A DNA stretch of 64,000 bases. Origin: Microbacterium sp. SZ1. Lineage in GTDB: Bacteria; Actinomycetota; Actinomycetes; Actinomycetales; Microbacteriaceae. Under the pieces are notes generated by a model. That model saw only the letters and a list, made by a program, of their open reading frames with translations. It was not told where the DNA came from and made no database searches. The position numbers and the translations under genes were made by a program. Where the stretch lies: assembly GCF_002362255.1 (NCBI RefSeq), contig NZ_LPVV01000010.1, positions 1 to 64,000 of the forward strand, in the 5' to 3' direction. Positions 1 to 8,900 of the stretch are shown here, in pieces (position 1 is the first letter of the stretch; every line of letters starts with the position of its first letter).

Positions 1-22
1 TGAGATCTCCTTCACTACGCGG

Positions 23-952
23 CTACAGCACCGACTTCGGCACGCGATGCAGCGTCACCGCTCCGATCGCCGCGAACGGATGCAGCGGGTCGGGGTCGCT
101 CGACCCCGTCGGTCCGCCCAGCTTCGAGTCGACGAGGGCGCTCATCACGGCGAACGCGTCCATCCGGTCCCACCCGTGGTCGTCGACGAGGAAGTCGTAC
201 GCGTCCTCGTACCCGCGCGTGATGCTCTCCTGCACGGGGTCTCCGAGCCCGACGAACAACCACGCGTCCGGCGTCTCGATGCGCGGGGCGCGCAGAGCGA
301 GCCCGGGGATCACGTCGACGCTCACCACGGCGATGCCCTCGGCCTCGATCGCGACGAACGACGACTCGCCCTCGCTCATGATCGCGTGGATGTCGCCGAT
401 CGACAGCAGGGCGCCCTCGACCTCGACCGGGAGGTAGACGGTCGAGCCGGGCGCGACCTCGGTGACGTCCATGTTCCCGCCGAGCGCCGTGGCCGGCATG
501 ACGGTCGAGTTCACCCCGGACGCGGGGGCCGTGCCGATGCATCCGATCATGGGCCGAGGAGCGACCAGGTGGCGATCCGTGAGGTGCACGCCCGCCTCGT
601 CGATCGTGATGCGCCGGGTGAGCACCGCGTCGCCCATGCGATGGCGCAGCGCGCCCGTGCCGGGGAGGCTCACCGACCACCCGCACTCCTTCAGGCGGAT
701 CTCGTGCACGGTCACCGCGAGCGTGTCGCCGGGGCGGGCGCCATCGACCCATACCGGACCCGTGACGGGGTTGATCGGGGCCGACAGGGCACCGAGGTCG
801 CCGTGATCGTGCAGTTCGCGGTAGACCGCGTCATCCGTCTCGAAGCCGATCCGCTCGCCGGTGCCGGCCGAGATGCGCAGCACCGGCTCGACGTCGGCAC
901 GGAAACCCGGGCGGCCCAGCTCCTTGCCGAGGAAGTGATCGATGCCGGTCAT
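23..952 (-). CDS. acetamidase/formamidase family protein
   Basis: The 309-residue product resembles the acetamidase/formamidase (FmdA/AmdA) family, cytosolic enzymes that hydrolyse short-chain amides to ammonia and the acid. Family-like features are the early INPVTGPVWVDGARPGD segment (a beta-rich core, residues about 60-76) and the MIGCIGTAPASGV stretch in the middle. The length is near the family norm. The ATG start overlaps the stop of the upstream permease gene by 4 bases (ATGA), so the two are translationally coupled, which suggests that the permease imports the substrate or a related compound. The exact amide cannot be told from the sequence. Confidence 0.85.
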   Translation of the reverse strand: MTGIDHFLGKELGRPGFRADVEPVLRISAGTGERIGFETDDAVYRELHDHGDLGALSAPINPVTGPVWVDGARPGDTLAVTVHEIRLKECGWSVSLPGTGALRHRMGDAVLTRRITIDEAGVHLTDRHLVAPRPMIGCIGTAPASGVNSTVMPATALGGNMDVTEVAPGSTVYLPVEVEGALLSIGDIHAIMSEGESSFVAIEAEGIAVVSVDVIPGLALRAPRIETPDAWLFVGLGDPVQESITRGYEDAYDFLVDDHGWDRMDAFAVMSALVDSKLGGPTGSSDPDPLHPFAAIGAVTLHRVPKSVL

Positions 953-2364
953 GCCGACGTCTTCTCTCCGGTCGTGCCGGTGGCGGAGTGCTCCGAGAGC
1001 AGCTCCGGGTTGGCGCCGTGGCGGATCCGGAAGATGAGGAACACGACGACGCCGACGACGAGCCAGATCGCGCCTCCGATCTTCGCCTCGGCGGAGGCGT
1101 TGAACAGGACGTAGCCGATGATGAGGAACCCGCACAGCGGCACGACCAGGTGCAGCAGCCAGTTGCGCGACTTCTGCCGCACGATGTAGTGCCAGAACAC
1201 GGAGACGTGCAGCAGGAGGAATCCGAAGAGCGCGCCGAAGTTGACCAGTGACGAGATGACTCCGATCTGACCGACGAAGAACAGCACGAGGACGATGCTG
1301 AGCGCGCTGACGACGAGGATCGCGAAGACCGGGACCTGGCGGGCGTTGATCCTCGAGAAGAACGCCGGCAGTTGCCGGTCGCGGCTCATCGAGTACAGCA
1401 GTCGGGAGGTGGCCGCCTGCGCGGCGATGGCGTTGGCGATGCCGACGGCGATCACGTTCACGGCGAGGAACGCCGTCGCCCATCCGCTGCCCGCGGCCTG
1501 CGCGATGATCGAGAAGAACGCGTTGTTGACCTCGTCGTCGTCGAACGCGATCGTGCCTGCGGCCAGCGCGCTGGCGAGCCAGGTCTGCAGAATGAACAGG
1601 GTGGCCACGATGAAGAGCGCGATGATCATCGCTCGACCGGCCGGGTTCTTCCTGCCGGTCGTCTCCTCCGACAGGGTCGAGATGCCGTCGAAGCCGAGGA
1701 AGCTCAGCACCGCGATCGACAGAGCGGCGGCGATCAGCGGCGGGTCGACCTTCGCCGGGTCCCACAGCTGCGCGAGCGAGAAGGACGAGCCGGCGATGGT
1801 GTCGCCGGTGAGGGCGGAGACCGCGATGACGACGAAGATCGCGACGAAGACCAGCTCGATCGCGAGGAAGACGCGGTTCGCCACGGTGATCGAGCCGATC
1901 CCGAGCACGTTGATGACCGTGTTGACGGCCACGCAGAGGATGGCCCACAGCCACTCGGGCGACTCGGGGAAGATGCCGCGCATCGACGACGCCGCGAACA
2001 CGTAGAGCAGAGTCGGAACGAGCAGGTAGTCGAGCAGGATCGACCAACCGGCGAAGAACCCCGCGACGGGGTGCGTGCCTCGACCCACATAGGAGAAGAC
2101 GGAACCCGCGAGGGGGAACGACTTCGCCATCTGCGCATAGCCGAGGGCGGTGAAGATCATCGCGATCAGGCCGACGAGGTAGACGAGGGGCACCATGCCC
2201 TTCGACTCGTTGAAGACGACGCCGAAGATCGCCCAGGGCGCGATCGGCACCATGAAGACGAGGCCGTAGACGACGAGGTCGACGGTGGAGACGGAGCGCT
2301 TGAGCTCCTGCTTGTAGCCGAACGACTCCAGCCGTGGCTGGTCTCCGGATGCGGTGGTGGTCAT
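949..2364 (-). CDS. APC-superfamily amino acid/polyamine permease
   Basis: This 471-residue protein has about twelve hydrophobic segments and the N-terminal APC signature (LKRSVSTVDLVVYGLVFMVP, residues about 22-41), with the closest feel to PuuP/YhdG-like importers of amino acids or polyamines. The ATG at 2364 is preceded by an AGGAGAG ribosome site three bases upstream. Its stop overlaps the amidase start, and the peptidase-like hydrolase gene ends only 16 bases upstream, so all three form one leftward operon. The transported substrate is unknown; an amine, amide or amino acid is inferred from the neighbours. Confidence 0.88.
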   Translation of the reverse strand: MTTTASGDQPRLESFGYKQELKRSVSTVDLVVYGLVFMVPIAPWAIFGVVFNESKGMVPLVYLVGLIAMIFTALGYAQMAKSFPLAGSVFSYVGRGTHPVAGFFAGWSILLDYLLVPTLLYVFAASSMRGIFPESPEWLWAILCVAVNTVINVLGIGSITVANRVFLAIELVFVAIFVVIAVSALTGDTIAGSSFSLAQLWDPAKVDPPLIAAALSIAVLSFLGFDGISTLSEETTGRKNPAGRAMIIALFIVATLFILQTWLASALAAGTIAFDDDEVNNAFFSIIAQAAGSGWATAFLAVNVIAVGIANAIAAQAATSRLLYSMSRDRQLPAFFSRINARQVPVFAILVVSALSIVLVLFFVGQIGVISSLVNFGALFGFLLLHVSVFWHYIVRQKSRNWLLHLVVPLCGFLIIGYVLFNASAEAKIGGAIWLVVGVVVFLIFRIRHGANPELLSEHSATGTTGEKTSA

Positions 2365-2380
2365 GGTCTCTCCTGTCGGG

Positions 2381-3274
2381 TCACGGGTGGTGCGCGAGGA
2401 AGTCCGCGACGACGCGGAGGAACTCGCGGGGCTGTTCGAGATGCACGCAGTGGCTCGCGCCCGGGAAGACGTGAGCGCGGACGTCCGGGATGCGGTCGAC
2501 GAACGGCTGCCAGGTCGCGGGGGTGGCCTCGTCGAACTCGCCGGCGACGACGAGGGTGGGGCACTGCACCTGCTCGAGACGGTCGACGACCGACCAGTCG
2601 CGCAGGGTGCCGACCACGTGGAACTCGTTCGGGCCGTTCATGGTGTGGTAGACCGTCGGGTCGGCGAGCATCTGCGTCTCGCTGTCGACGAAGTCCTGCG
2701 GCGTCGGCGCGACGCGGCACACGTGACGCTCGTAGAAGACCTGCGTGGCGGCGAGATAGTCGGGGTGATCGATCGTGCCGTCGGCCTCGTGCCGGTCGAG
2801 CGCCACGCTGGCGGCATCCGGGAGCTCCGCGCGCAGCCGCGCCGCCTCGCTCGTCCACAGTGGCATGGACGCGGGGGAGTTGCAGATCAGAAGAGCCAGG
2901 ATGCCGTCGGGCTGCCGCACGGCGATCTCGGCGCCGAGCATCCCGCCCCACGACTGGCCGAGCACGTGATACTCATCGATGCCGAGGTGGGCGCGCAGCG
3001 CGTGGAACTCCTCGACGAAGAGCTCCGGCGTCCAATGCTCGGCAGGCGCCTCGGGGTGGTGAGAGCTGCGTCCGCAGCCGATCTGGTCGTAGTGCACGAT
3101 CGTTCGGCCGGTGAGGTCGGCGAGAGCGTCGAGGTTGCGGACGTAGTCATGGGCCATGCCTGGTCCGCCGTGGAGGATGACGACCGGAGCGAGGTCGCCG
3201 GGCTCGTCGGGCTCGGTGATCCGGTACCAGGTGTGGCCCTCGCGAAAGGGGACCGTGGATTCGCGCTGATGCAT
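2381..3274 (-). CDS. proline iminopeptidase-like alpha/beta hydrolase
   Basis: The 297-residue product belongs to the proline iminopeptidase/L-amino-acid amidase branch of the alpha/beta-hydrolase fold. HGGPG (residues 35-39) is the oxyanion-hole motif of this branch. The nucleophile is Ser108 in GQSWGG, the acid is the Asp in GEFDEATP and the base is the His in GASHCVHLEQP. There is no signal peptide. Enzymes of this group release N-terminal proline or hydrolyse amino-acid amides. Its place at the head of an operon with a permease and an amidase favours a role in breaking down an imported amide or small peptide; this is inference. Confidence 0.85.
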   Translation of the reverse strand: MHQRESTVPFREGHTWYRITEPDEPGDLAPVVILHGGPGMAHDYVRNLDALADLTGRTIVHYDQIGCGRSSHHPEAPAEHWTPELFVEEFHALRAHLGIDEYHVLGQSWGGMLGAEIAVRQPDGILALLICNSPASMPLWTSEAARLRAELPDAASVALDRHEADGTIDHPDYLAATQVFYERHVCRVAPTPQDFVDSETQMLADPTVYHTMNGPNEFHVVGTLRDWSVVDRLEQVQCPTLVVAGEFDEATPATWQPFVDRIPDVRAHVFPGASHCVHLEQPREFLRVVADFLAHHP

Positions 3275-3327
3275 GAGGACATCGTGGACCTAAAAGGTGT
3301 GCGAGTAAACCATTCCGTCCGGATTTC

Positions 3328-3337
3328 ACATCGATGT
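3328..3337. promoter_or_regulatory. candidate operator between divergent peptidase operon and FadR-type gene
   Basis: ACATCGATGT is a perfect 10-bp palindrome lying 15 bases before the FadR-type start and in the 78-bp divergent spacer. GntR-family regulators commonly bind short palindromes in such divergent spacers. The assignment to this regulator is inference. Confidence 0.4.
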
Positions 3338-3352
3338 AACACTGGAACCGAT

Positions 3353-4072
3353 ATGACGGAGACCGAAGACACCCTGATCGACCGCATCACCGACCGACTG
3401 GTGACGGCGGTGGCGATCGGAGAGTTCCTGCCGGGGACGCGGCTGCCCGCCGAACGCGACCTCGCCGTGTCACTCGGTGTCGGCCGCACCACGACGCGCG
3501 CGGCGCTCGAACGGCTCGTCGCGCGCGGCATCCTCGAGAAGCAGCGGGGCCGCACCGGCGGATCCTTCGTGCGGGAGGAATGGCCCACCTCTGAGGCGGC
3601 GGCCGTGACCCGCTGGCTCGAGGAGCAGTGGCCGCAGCTGGTCGATGCCGCGATCGCCGGCACCCATCTGCACGGCGCGATCGCGCGGCTCGCGGCGGTG
3701 AATCGCACGGAGGACGACATCGTCCTGATGCGCGCGCGACTCGACGACTTCGCCGAGGCGGCGACGGGCGCAGCGCGCCAGCACGCCGACAGCCTGCTGC
3801 ACCTCGCCATCATCGCCGCGGCGCACAACGAGACGCTGTCGGAGGTCGTGCGCGAGCACGAGCGGCGCTTCACGATCGTGGCGCCGGCTCATCTGTGGGG
3901 GGATTCCGACAGTCGCCCTGCGATGGAGAAGCGTGCCGCGAGGGAGCACTCGGAGCTGGTCGACGCGATCGTCGACGGGCGCTCGGAGGATGCCGGCCGC
4001 ATCGCGCAGCATCACGTCGAGATAGACCTGGAACTGCTCGAGGCCGTGCGGAGGCGCGCCATCGGGCGCTGA
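3353..4072 (+). CDS. FadR/GntR-family transcriptional regulator
   Basis: The 239-residue protein has an N-terminal GntR winged helix-turn-helix (residues about 8-70, with LPAERDLAVSLGVGRTTTRAALERL) and a C-terminal all-helical FCD-type domain with His and Asp residues (HADSLLHLAI, REHSELVDAI) that in this subfamily bind a metal and an organic acid. It is transcribed away from the amidase/permease/peptidase operon, with a 78-bp shared spacer, and is the likely repressor of that operon. A longer in-frame reading upstream overlaps the divergent gene and was rejected; the ATG at 3353 begins the HTH domain at the usual distance. Confidence 0.87.
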   Translation: MTETEDTLIDRITDRLVTAVAIGEFLPGTRLPAERDLAVSLGVGRTTTRAALERLVARGILEKQRGRTGGSFVREEWPTSEAAAVTRWLEEQWPQLVDAAIAGTHLHGAIARLAAVNRTEDDIVLMRARLDDFAEAATGAARQHADSLLHLAIIAAAHNETLSEVVREHERRFTIVAPAHLWGDSDSRPAMEKRAAREHSELVDAIVDGRSEDAGRIAQHHVEIDLELLEAVRRRAIGR

Positions 4073-4093
4073 CCGCACGGCTCAACCCCGCGG

Positions 4094-4178
4094 GAACCAT
4101 CGACGCCCCTGTTCGCCGCCGACGCCCCTGATGGTTCGCGTGGATCAGGAGGGGCGTCGACGATCAGCAGGGGCGTCG
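4094..4178. repeat. composite inverted repeat of CGACGCCCCTG units (probable bidirectional terminator)
   Basis: Four copies of an 11-bp unit lie between two convergent genes: CGACGCCCCTG at 4101-4111 and 4120-4130, and the reverse complement at 4150-4159 (one base short) and 4168-4178. The arms GAACCAT (4094-4100) and ATGGTTC (4131-4137) add a further inverted pair. The same kind of array occurs at 9434-9515, also between convergent genes. A transcription-terminator role is likely from position; the repeated unit suggests a dispersed REP-like family. Confidence 0.7.
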
Positions 4179-4200
4179 ACGGAAGCGATGCGCGAGTGTC

Positions 4201-4788
4201 TCAGGCGCTGAGGACGATCGTCTCGTCGATCGGGCGACGGACGCGCGGGGCGACCTCGCGCTCCTGCAGCACCTCGGGCAGCGACTCGACATCACCGAAC
4301 TCGCCGACCGCGAAGACGGTGGCCGGCACGAAGCGCTCCTCGAGGTCGGCGAACTCGCGCACGACCTCCGGGTCGAAGCCGCTCATCTGGTGCACGACGA
4401 GGCCGTCGTGGTGAGCCTGCACCGAGAAGTGCGCCACGGCCTGGCCGAGGTCGTAGAAGGCGTGGGTGAGGGGGGTGCCGTCGGCGGTCGCGGTCTCGGC
4501 GATCGCTACCACGAGCACGGCGGCGTTGCGCGCCCAGGTCTGGTTGAAGCCGACGAGGGAGTCGACGACCTGCGCGTGCAGGGCGGTGCCGCGGCGGGCG
4601 ACGATGAAGCGCCAGGGCTGCGAGTTGTTGGCGGAGGGACTCCAGCGGGCCGCCTCGAGGGCGGTCGCGAGCTTGGCCTCGTCGATGGCGTTCTGGGCGT
4701 CGTAGGCGCGGGGGCTCCAGCGTCCGGCGAGCACGTCGAGGACGGGGTGCTCGGTGGGGGCGGTGCGGTCGATCAGGGGAGTGCTCAC
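4201..4788 (-). CDS. nitroreductase-family oxidoreductase
   Basis: The 195-residue product has nitroreductase (FMN-dependent) features: RWSPRAY near residue 24, the FMN-contacting SPSANNSQPWRF (residues about 51-62) and a conserved GQAVAHFSVQAHHDGL helix. Such enzymes reduce nitro-aromatics, quinones or flavins with NAD(P)H as cytosolic homodimers. The start is GTG 4788 with a GAAAGG ribosome site eight bases upstream. The physiological substrate cannot be read from the sequence. Confidence 0.88.
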   Translation of the reverse strand: MSTPLIDRTAPTEHPVLDVLAGRWSPRAYDAQNAIDEAKLATALEAARWSPSANNSQPWRFIVARRGTALHAQVVDSLVGFNQTWARNAAVLVVAIAETATADGTPLTHAFYDLGQAVAHFSVQAHHDGLVVHQMSGFDPEVVREFADLEERFVPATVFAVGEFGDVESLPEVLQEREVAPRVRRPIDETIVLSA

Positions 4789-4806
4789 GGGGTGTGCCTT
4801 TCAACA

Positions 4807-4825
4807 GGAGTCGGAACCGGACTCC
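4807..4825. promoter_or_regulatory. inverted repeat upstream of the nitroreductase gene
   Basis: GGAGTC (4807-4812) and GACTCC (4820-4825) form 6-bp arms around a 7-base centre, 19 bases before the GTG start. It could be an operator for nitroreductase control or the terminator hairpin of the upstream LysR gene; the sequence does not decide. Confidence 0.35.
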
Positions 4826-4903
4826 GTCGTCCGCGTACGAGGGTGCCAACGGATGTATGTGAGTGCATATTCCCGTGACGTTCTGTGACGCGCAGTGCCG
4901 TTC

Positions 4904-5812
4904 TCAGTCGAGCAGGTTGCGGGATGCCGTCGACGCGAGCGCCCGCCGCACCGCGCGGATCGACGGCGCGGCCGCCGAGACCCGCCGCGCGGACGAGAAG
5001 ATCTCGCGCCGGGGTTCGTCGGGAAGCGGGGACAGGTCGACGGTCGGCGTCTCGCCCGCCCACACGAGCTCGGGCAGCAGTCCCACCGCGAGCCCCGCTC
5101 TGATGAGACGCACGTGCGCGGTGAGGTCGGCGACCTCGAACCGCACGTCCGGCTCGAAGCCCGCCGTGCGGCAGAGCTGCTCGGCCCAGGCGCGCGACGC
5201 GGTTCCCGCGGGCTCGAGCACCCACGGTTCGTCGCGCGTCGACCACAGCGCGGCGACGGCATCCGCCTCCGACGAGCTGCCGGGCCGTCGGGCGAGCGCG
5301 ATCGCGTCGTGGGCGAGCACGACGCGATCGAGGTCGGCGTGCAGGGGGCGCGTGCGCCCGGGGTACTGCTCGGCGAGGATCAGATCGAAGTCGCGGCTCG
5401 AGACGCCCACGAGTCCGGTCTCGGGGTCGCTCTCGGTGACCTCAACCCGGAGCGATGGGTGCTCGGCCCGGAGCGCCGCGAGCGCTCCGGGGAGCAGAGA
5501 GTGCGCCGTCGACTGGAACACCGCGAGATGCACGGTGCCCGTGACCTCGGTGAGCGACTCGGCGACCGCGACCTCGGCCTGCTCCAGGCGGTCGAGGATG
5601 CCGACGGCCTCCGTCACGAGCACGGTGCCCTGCGGGGTGAACTGCACGCCACGACCGACTCGCCGCAGCAGCGGGACGCCGACCTCGCGCTCCAGCGCGG
5701 CGAGCTGCTGCGACACCGTCGCCTTGCTGTAGGAGAGGGCGTCGGCGACGGCCGTGAGCGTGCCGAGGCGCGACAGCTCCACCAGCATCCGCAGGCGATT
5801 GACGTCCAGCAT
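4904..5812 (-). CDS. LysR-family transcriptional regulator
   Basis: The 302-residue protein has the LysR N-terminal winged HTH (residues about 3-62, SYSKATVSQQLAALEREVGVPLL) and a periplasmic-binding-like effector domain (residues about 90-295). The ATG at 5812 is preceded by AAGGA at six bases. It is divergent from putA with a 142-bp spacer holding a LysR-type T-N11-A site, so control of proline catabolism is the simplest inference. An alternative target is the downstream nitroreductase. Confidence 0.88.
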   Translation of the reverse strand: MLDVNRLRMLVELSRLGTLTAVADALSYSKATVSQQLAALEREVGVPLLRRVGRGVQFTPQGTVLVTEAVGILDRLEQAEVAVAESLTEVTGTVHLAVFQSTAHSLLPGALAALRAEHPSLRVEVTESDPETGLVGVSSRDFDLILAEQYPGRTRPLHADLDRVVLAHDAIALARRPGSSSEADAVAALWSTRDEPWVLEPAGTASRAWAEQLCRTAGFEPDVRFEVADLTAHVRLIRAGLAVGLLPELVWAGETPTVDLSPLPDEPRREIFSSARRVSAAAPSIRAVRRALASTASRNLLD

Positions 5813-5838
5813 CCGGGTTCCTTGCGCGCTCGACCATT

Positions 5839-5855
5839 GTTCAGCTCGGGTGAAC
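5839..5855. promoter_or_regulatory. LysR-type operator in the divergent LysR/putA spacer
   Basis: GTTCA (5839-5843) and TGAAC (5851-5855) are perfect arms with a 7-base centre, and T5841 to A5853 gives the T-N11-A spacing typical of LysR regulators. It lies 27 bases before the LysR start, where autoregulatory sites are usual. Confidence 0.55.
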
Positions 5856-5954
5856 GGTCAGCGCGAGAATCGATTGATAGACGTAGCCTACTGCGCCGTC
5901 TGACAATGATCGAGCCGCGCGCACCCGGACGCGCGATCCCCTGGAAGGTCCCCG

Positions 5955-8900
5955 ATGACTGTCGCCGCCGACACCGCCACCACCCCGAGCACCGAAGAGG
6001 TCGCCGCGCTCGTGCAGCGCTGGCTCGCCGAGAGCGAGACCCACCCCGTCGAGCCGGCCGCCCAGCGCCTCTCCGAGGTATTGAAGGATCCGAACGGCCT
6101 CGCCTTCACGGTCGGCTTCGTCGACGGCGTCATGCGCCCCGAAGACCTGGGCGTGGCCGGTCGCAAGCTCGCCGAGCTCTCCGACATCACCCCGACGCTG
6201 CTGCCGGGCTACCTGCGCGCCGCGATCAAGGCCGGCGGGTTCTTCGCGCCGAAGCTCCCCGGCGTCGTCGTGCCGATCTCGCGCCGAGTGCTGCGCGCCA
6301 TGGTCGGCCACCTCGTGCTCGACGCGACGCCCTCGAAGCTCGGCCCTGCGATCGCGAAGCTGCGCAAGACCGGCAACCGACTGAACCTGAACCTCCTCGG
6401 CGAGGCGGTGCTCGGCGAGCGCGAGGCCGGCCGTCGCCTGCAGGGCACCTACGACTTCCTCGCCCGGAAGGACGTCGACTACGTCTCGATCAAGGTCTCC
6501 AGCGTCGTGAGCCAGCTCTCCATGTGGTCGTTCGACGAGGCGGTCGCCGACGTCGTCGAGAAGCTCACGCCTCTGTACCGTCTGGCGGCGAAGGCCGAGG
6601 CACAGGGCAAGGCGAAGTTCATCAACCTCGACATGGAGGAGTACCGCGATCTCGACCTGACCATCGCGGCGTTCACCAGCATCCTCGACCAGCCCGGTCT
6701 CGAGGACCTCGAGGCGGGCATCGTTCTGCAGGCCTACCTGCCCGACGCTCTCGCCGCGATGCAGCGGCTGCAGGAGTGGGCCGCCGCCCGTCGCGCGAAG
6801 GGCGGCGCCCCCATCAAGGTGCGCGTCGTCAAGGGCGCGAACCTCGCGATGGAGGAGGTCGACTCGAAGATCCACGACTGGCCGCTCGCGACCTACGGCA
6901 CCAAGCAGGACTCCGACACGAACTACAAGCGCGTGCTCGACTGGGCCATGACGCCGGAGCGATTGGATGCCGTGCGCATCGGCGTCGCTGGTCACAACCT
7001 CTTCGACATCGCCTACACCTGGCTGCTCGCGAAGTCCCGCGGTGTCACCGACGCCGTCGAGTACGAGATGCTGCTCGGCATGGCGACGGGTCAGGCCGAG
7101 GCGGTCCGCAAGGACGTCGGCCGCCTGCTGCTCTACACGCCGGTCGTGAACCCGGCGGAGTTCGACGTCGCGATCGCGTACCTCGTGCGGCGTCTCGAAG
7201 AGAACGCCAGCCCCGAGAACTTCATGTCGGCGGTGTTCGAGCTCGCCTCGAACCCGCAGCTGCTCACCCGCGAGCGCGAGCGCTTCGAGCGGTCGCTCGC
7301 CGCGCTCGTCGCCGACCCGTCGGTGCCGTCGCCGAACCGCGTGCAGAACCGTGCGGCCGAAGAGCGGACGGATGCCGGGACCACCGGGTTCCACAATCAG
7401 GCAGACACCGACCCGGCGATCGCCGCCAACCGCGCGTGGGGCCGCGAGATCCTGCAGCGGTCGGTCGCGTCGCCCCTCGGCCTCGACGCGATCGCCGCGG
7501 CGCGGGTCGACGCCGAGGCGCAGCTCGACGGCGTCTTCGCCACCGTGCAGAGCGCCGCCGCGGAGTGGGCTGCGCGTCCGGCATCCGAGCGCGCCGAGAT
7601 CCTGCACCGTGCCGGTGACGAGCTCTCCGCCCGTCGTGCCCAGCTCATCGAGATCATGGCGCACGAGGCCGGCAAGACCATCGCCGAGGCCGACCCCGAG
7701 GTGAGCGAGGCGATCGACTTCGCGCACTACTACGCCGAGCGCGCGCTCGACCTCGAGAACATCACCGGGGCGGAGTTCGTGCCGTCGAAGATCACCGTCG
7801 TGACGCCGCCGTGGAACTTCCCCGTCGCGATCCCCGCCGGCGGCGTGCTCGCCGGCCTCGCCTCGGGCTCGGGCGTCATCATCAAGCCGGCGAGGCTCAC
7901 CCAGCGGTGCGGCGCGGTCATGGTCGAGGCCCTGTGGGCGGCCGGTGTGCCGCGCGAGCTGCTCGCGCTCGTCGACCTCGCGAACCGCGACCTCGGCACG
8001 CAGCTGGTGGCGAGCCCCGCGGTCGACCGCGTCATCCTCACGGGCGCGTACGAGACGGCGCAGCTGTTCCGGTCGTTCCGCTCCGACCTGCCGCTGCTCG
8101 CGGAGACGAGCGGCAAGAACGCGATCATCGTGACGCCGTCGGCCGACCTCGACCTCGCTGCGGCCGACGTCGCGCGCAGCGCCTTCGGCCACGCGGGGCA
8201 GAAGTGCTCCGCCGCGTCGCTCGCCATCCTCGTCGGATCGGTCGCCGACTCCGCGCGCTTCGAGCGCCAGCTCGTCGACGCGGTCACGTCGATGCGCGTC
8301 GGCCTGCCCGAGGATCCGGCGACCCAGATGGGCCCGATCATCGAGCCGGCGAACGGCAAGCTGCTCACCGCGCTCACCGCGCTCGACAAGGGCGAGCGGT
8401 GGCTCGTCGAGCCGAAGCAGCTCGACGCCGAGGGGCGGCAGTGGACGCCGGGTGTGAAGATCGGCGTCGCGCCGGGGTCGACCACGCATATGACGGAGTT
8501 CTTCGGCCCGGTGCTCGGCATCATGCGCGCGAAGGATCTCGACGAGGCCATCCGGCTGCAGAACGCCGTGGACTACGGCCTGACCGCTGGCATCCACTCG
8601 CTCGATTCCGACGAGGTCGCCACCTGGATCGACCGGGTCGAGGCGGGCAACCTGTACGTGAACCGCGGCATCACGGGCGCGATCGTGCAGCGGCAGCCGT
8701 TCGGCGGCTGGAAGCGCTCCGCCGTCGGCGCCGGCGCGAAGGCCGGTGGGCCCAACTACCTGTTCGGCCTCGGCGACTGGGCTCCTGCCGAGCTGCCCGC
8801 AGCCGCTACGGGGGCGGCCACCACGCCCGTGGTCGAGTCGGTGCTGAGCGCGGCCGCGGCCGATCTCGACGCGGTCGAGATCGAGTGGCTGCACCGCGCT

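Noticed and set aside
2354..3352. Long 5' extension of the FadR-type gene
   Set aside because: It runs through the divergent peptidase gene antisense; the HTH domain starts at the ATG at 3353 at the normal distance.
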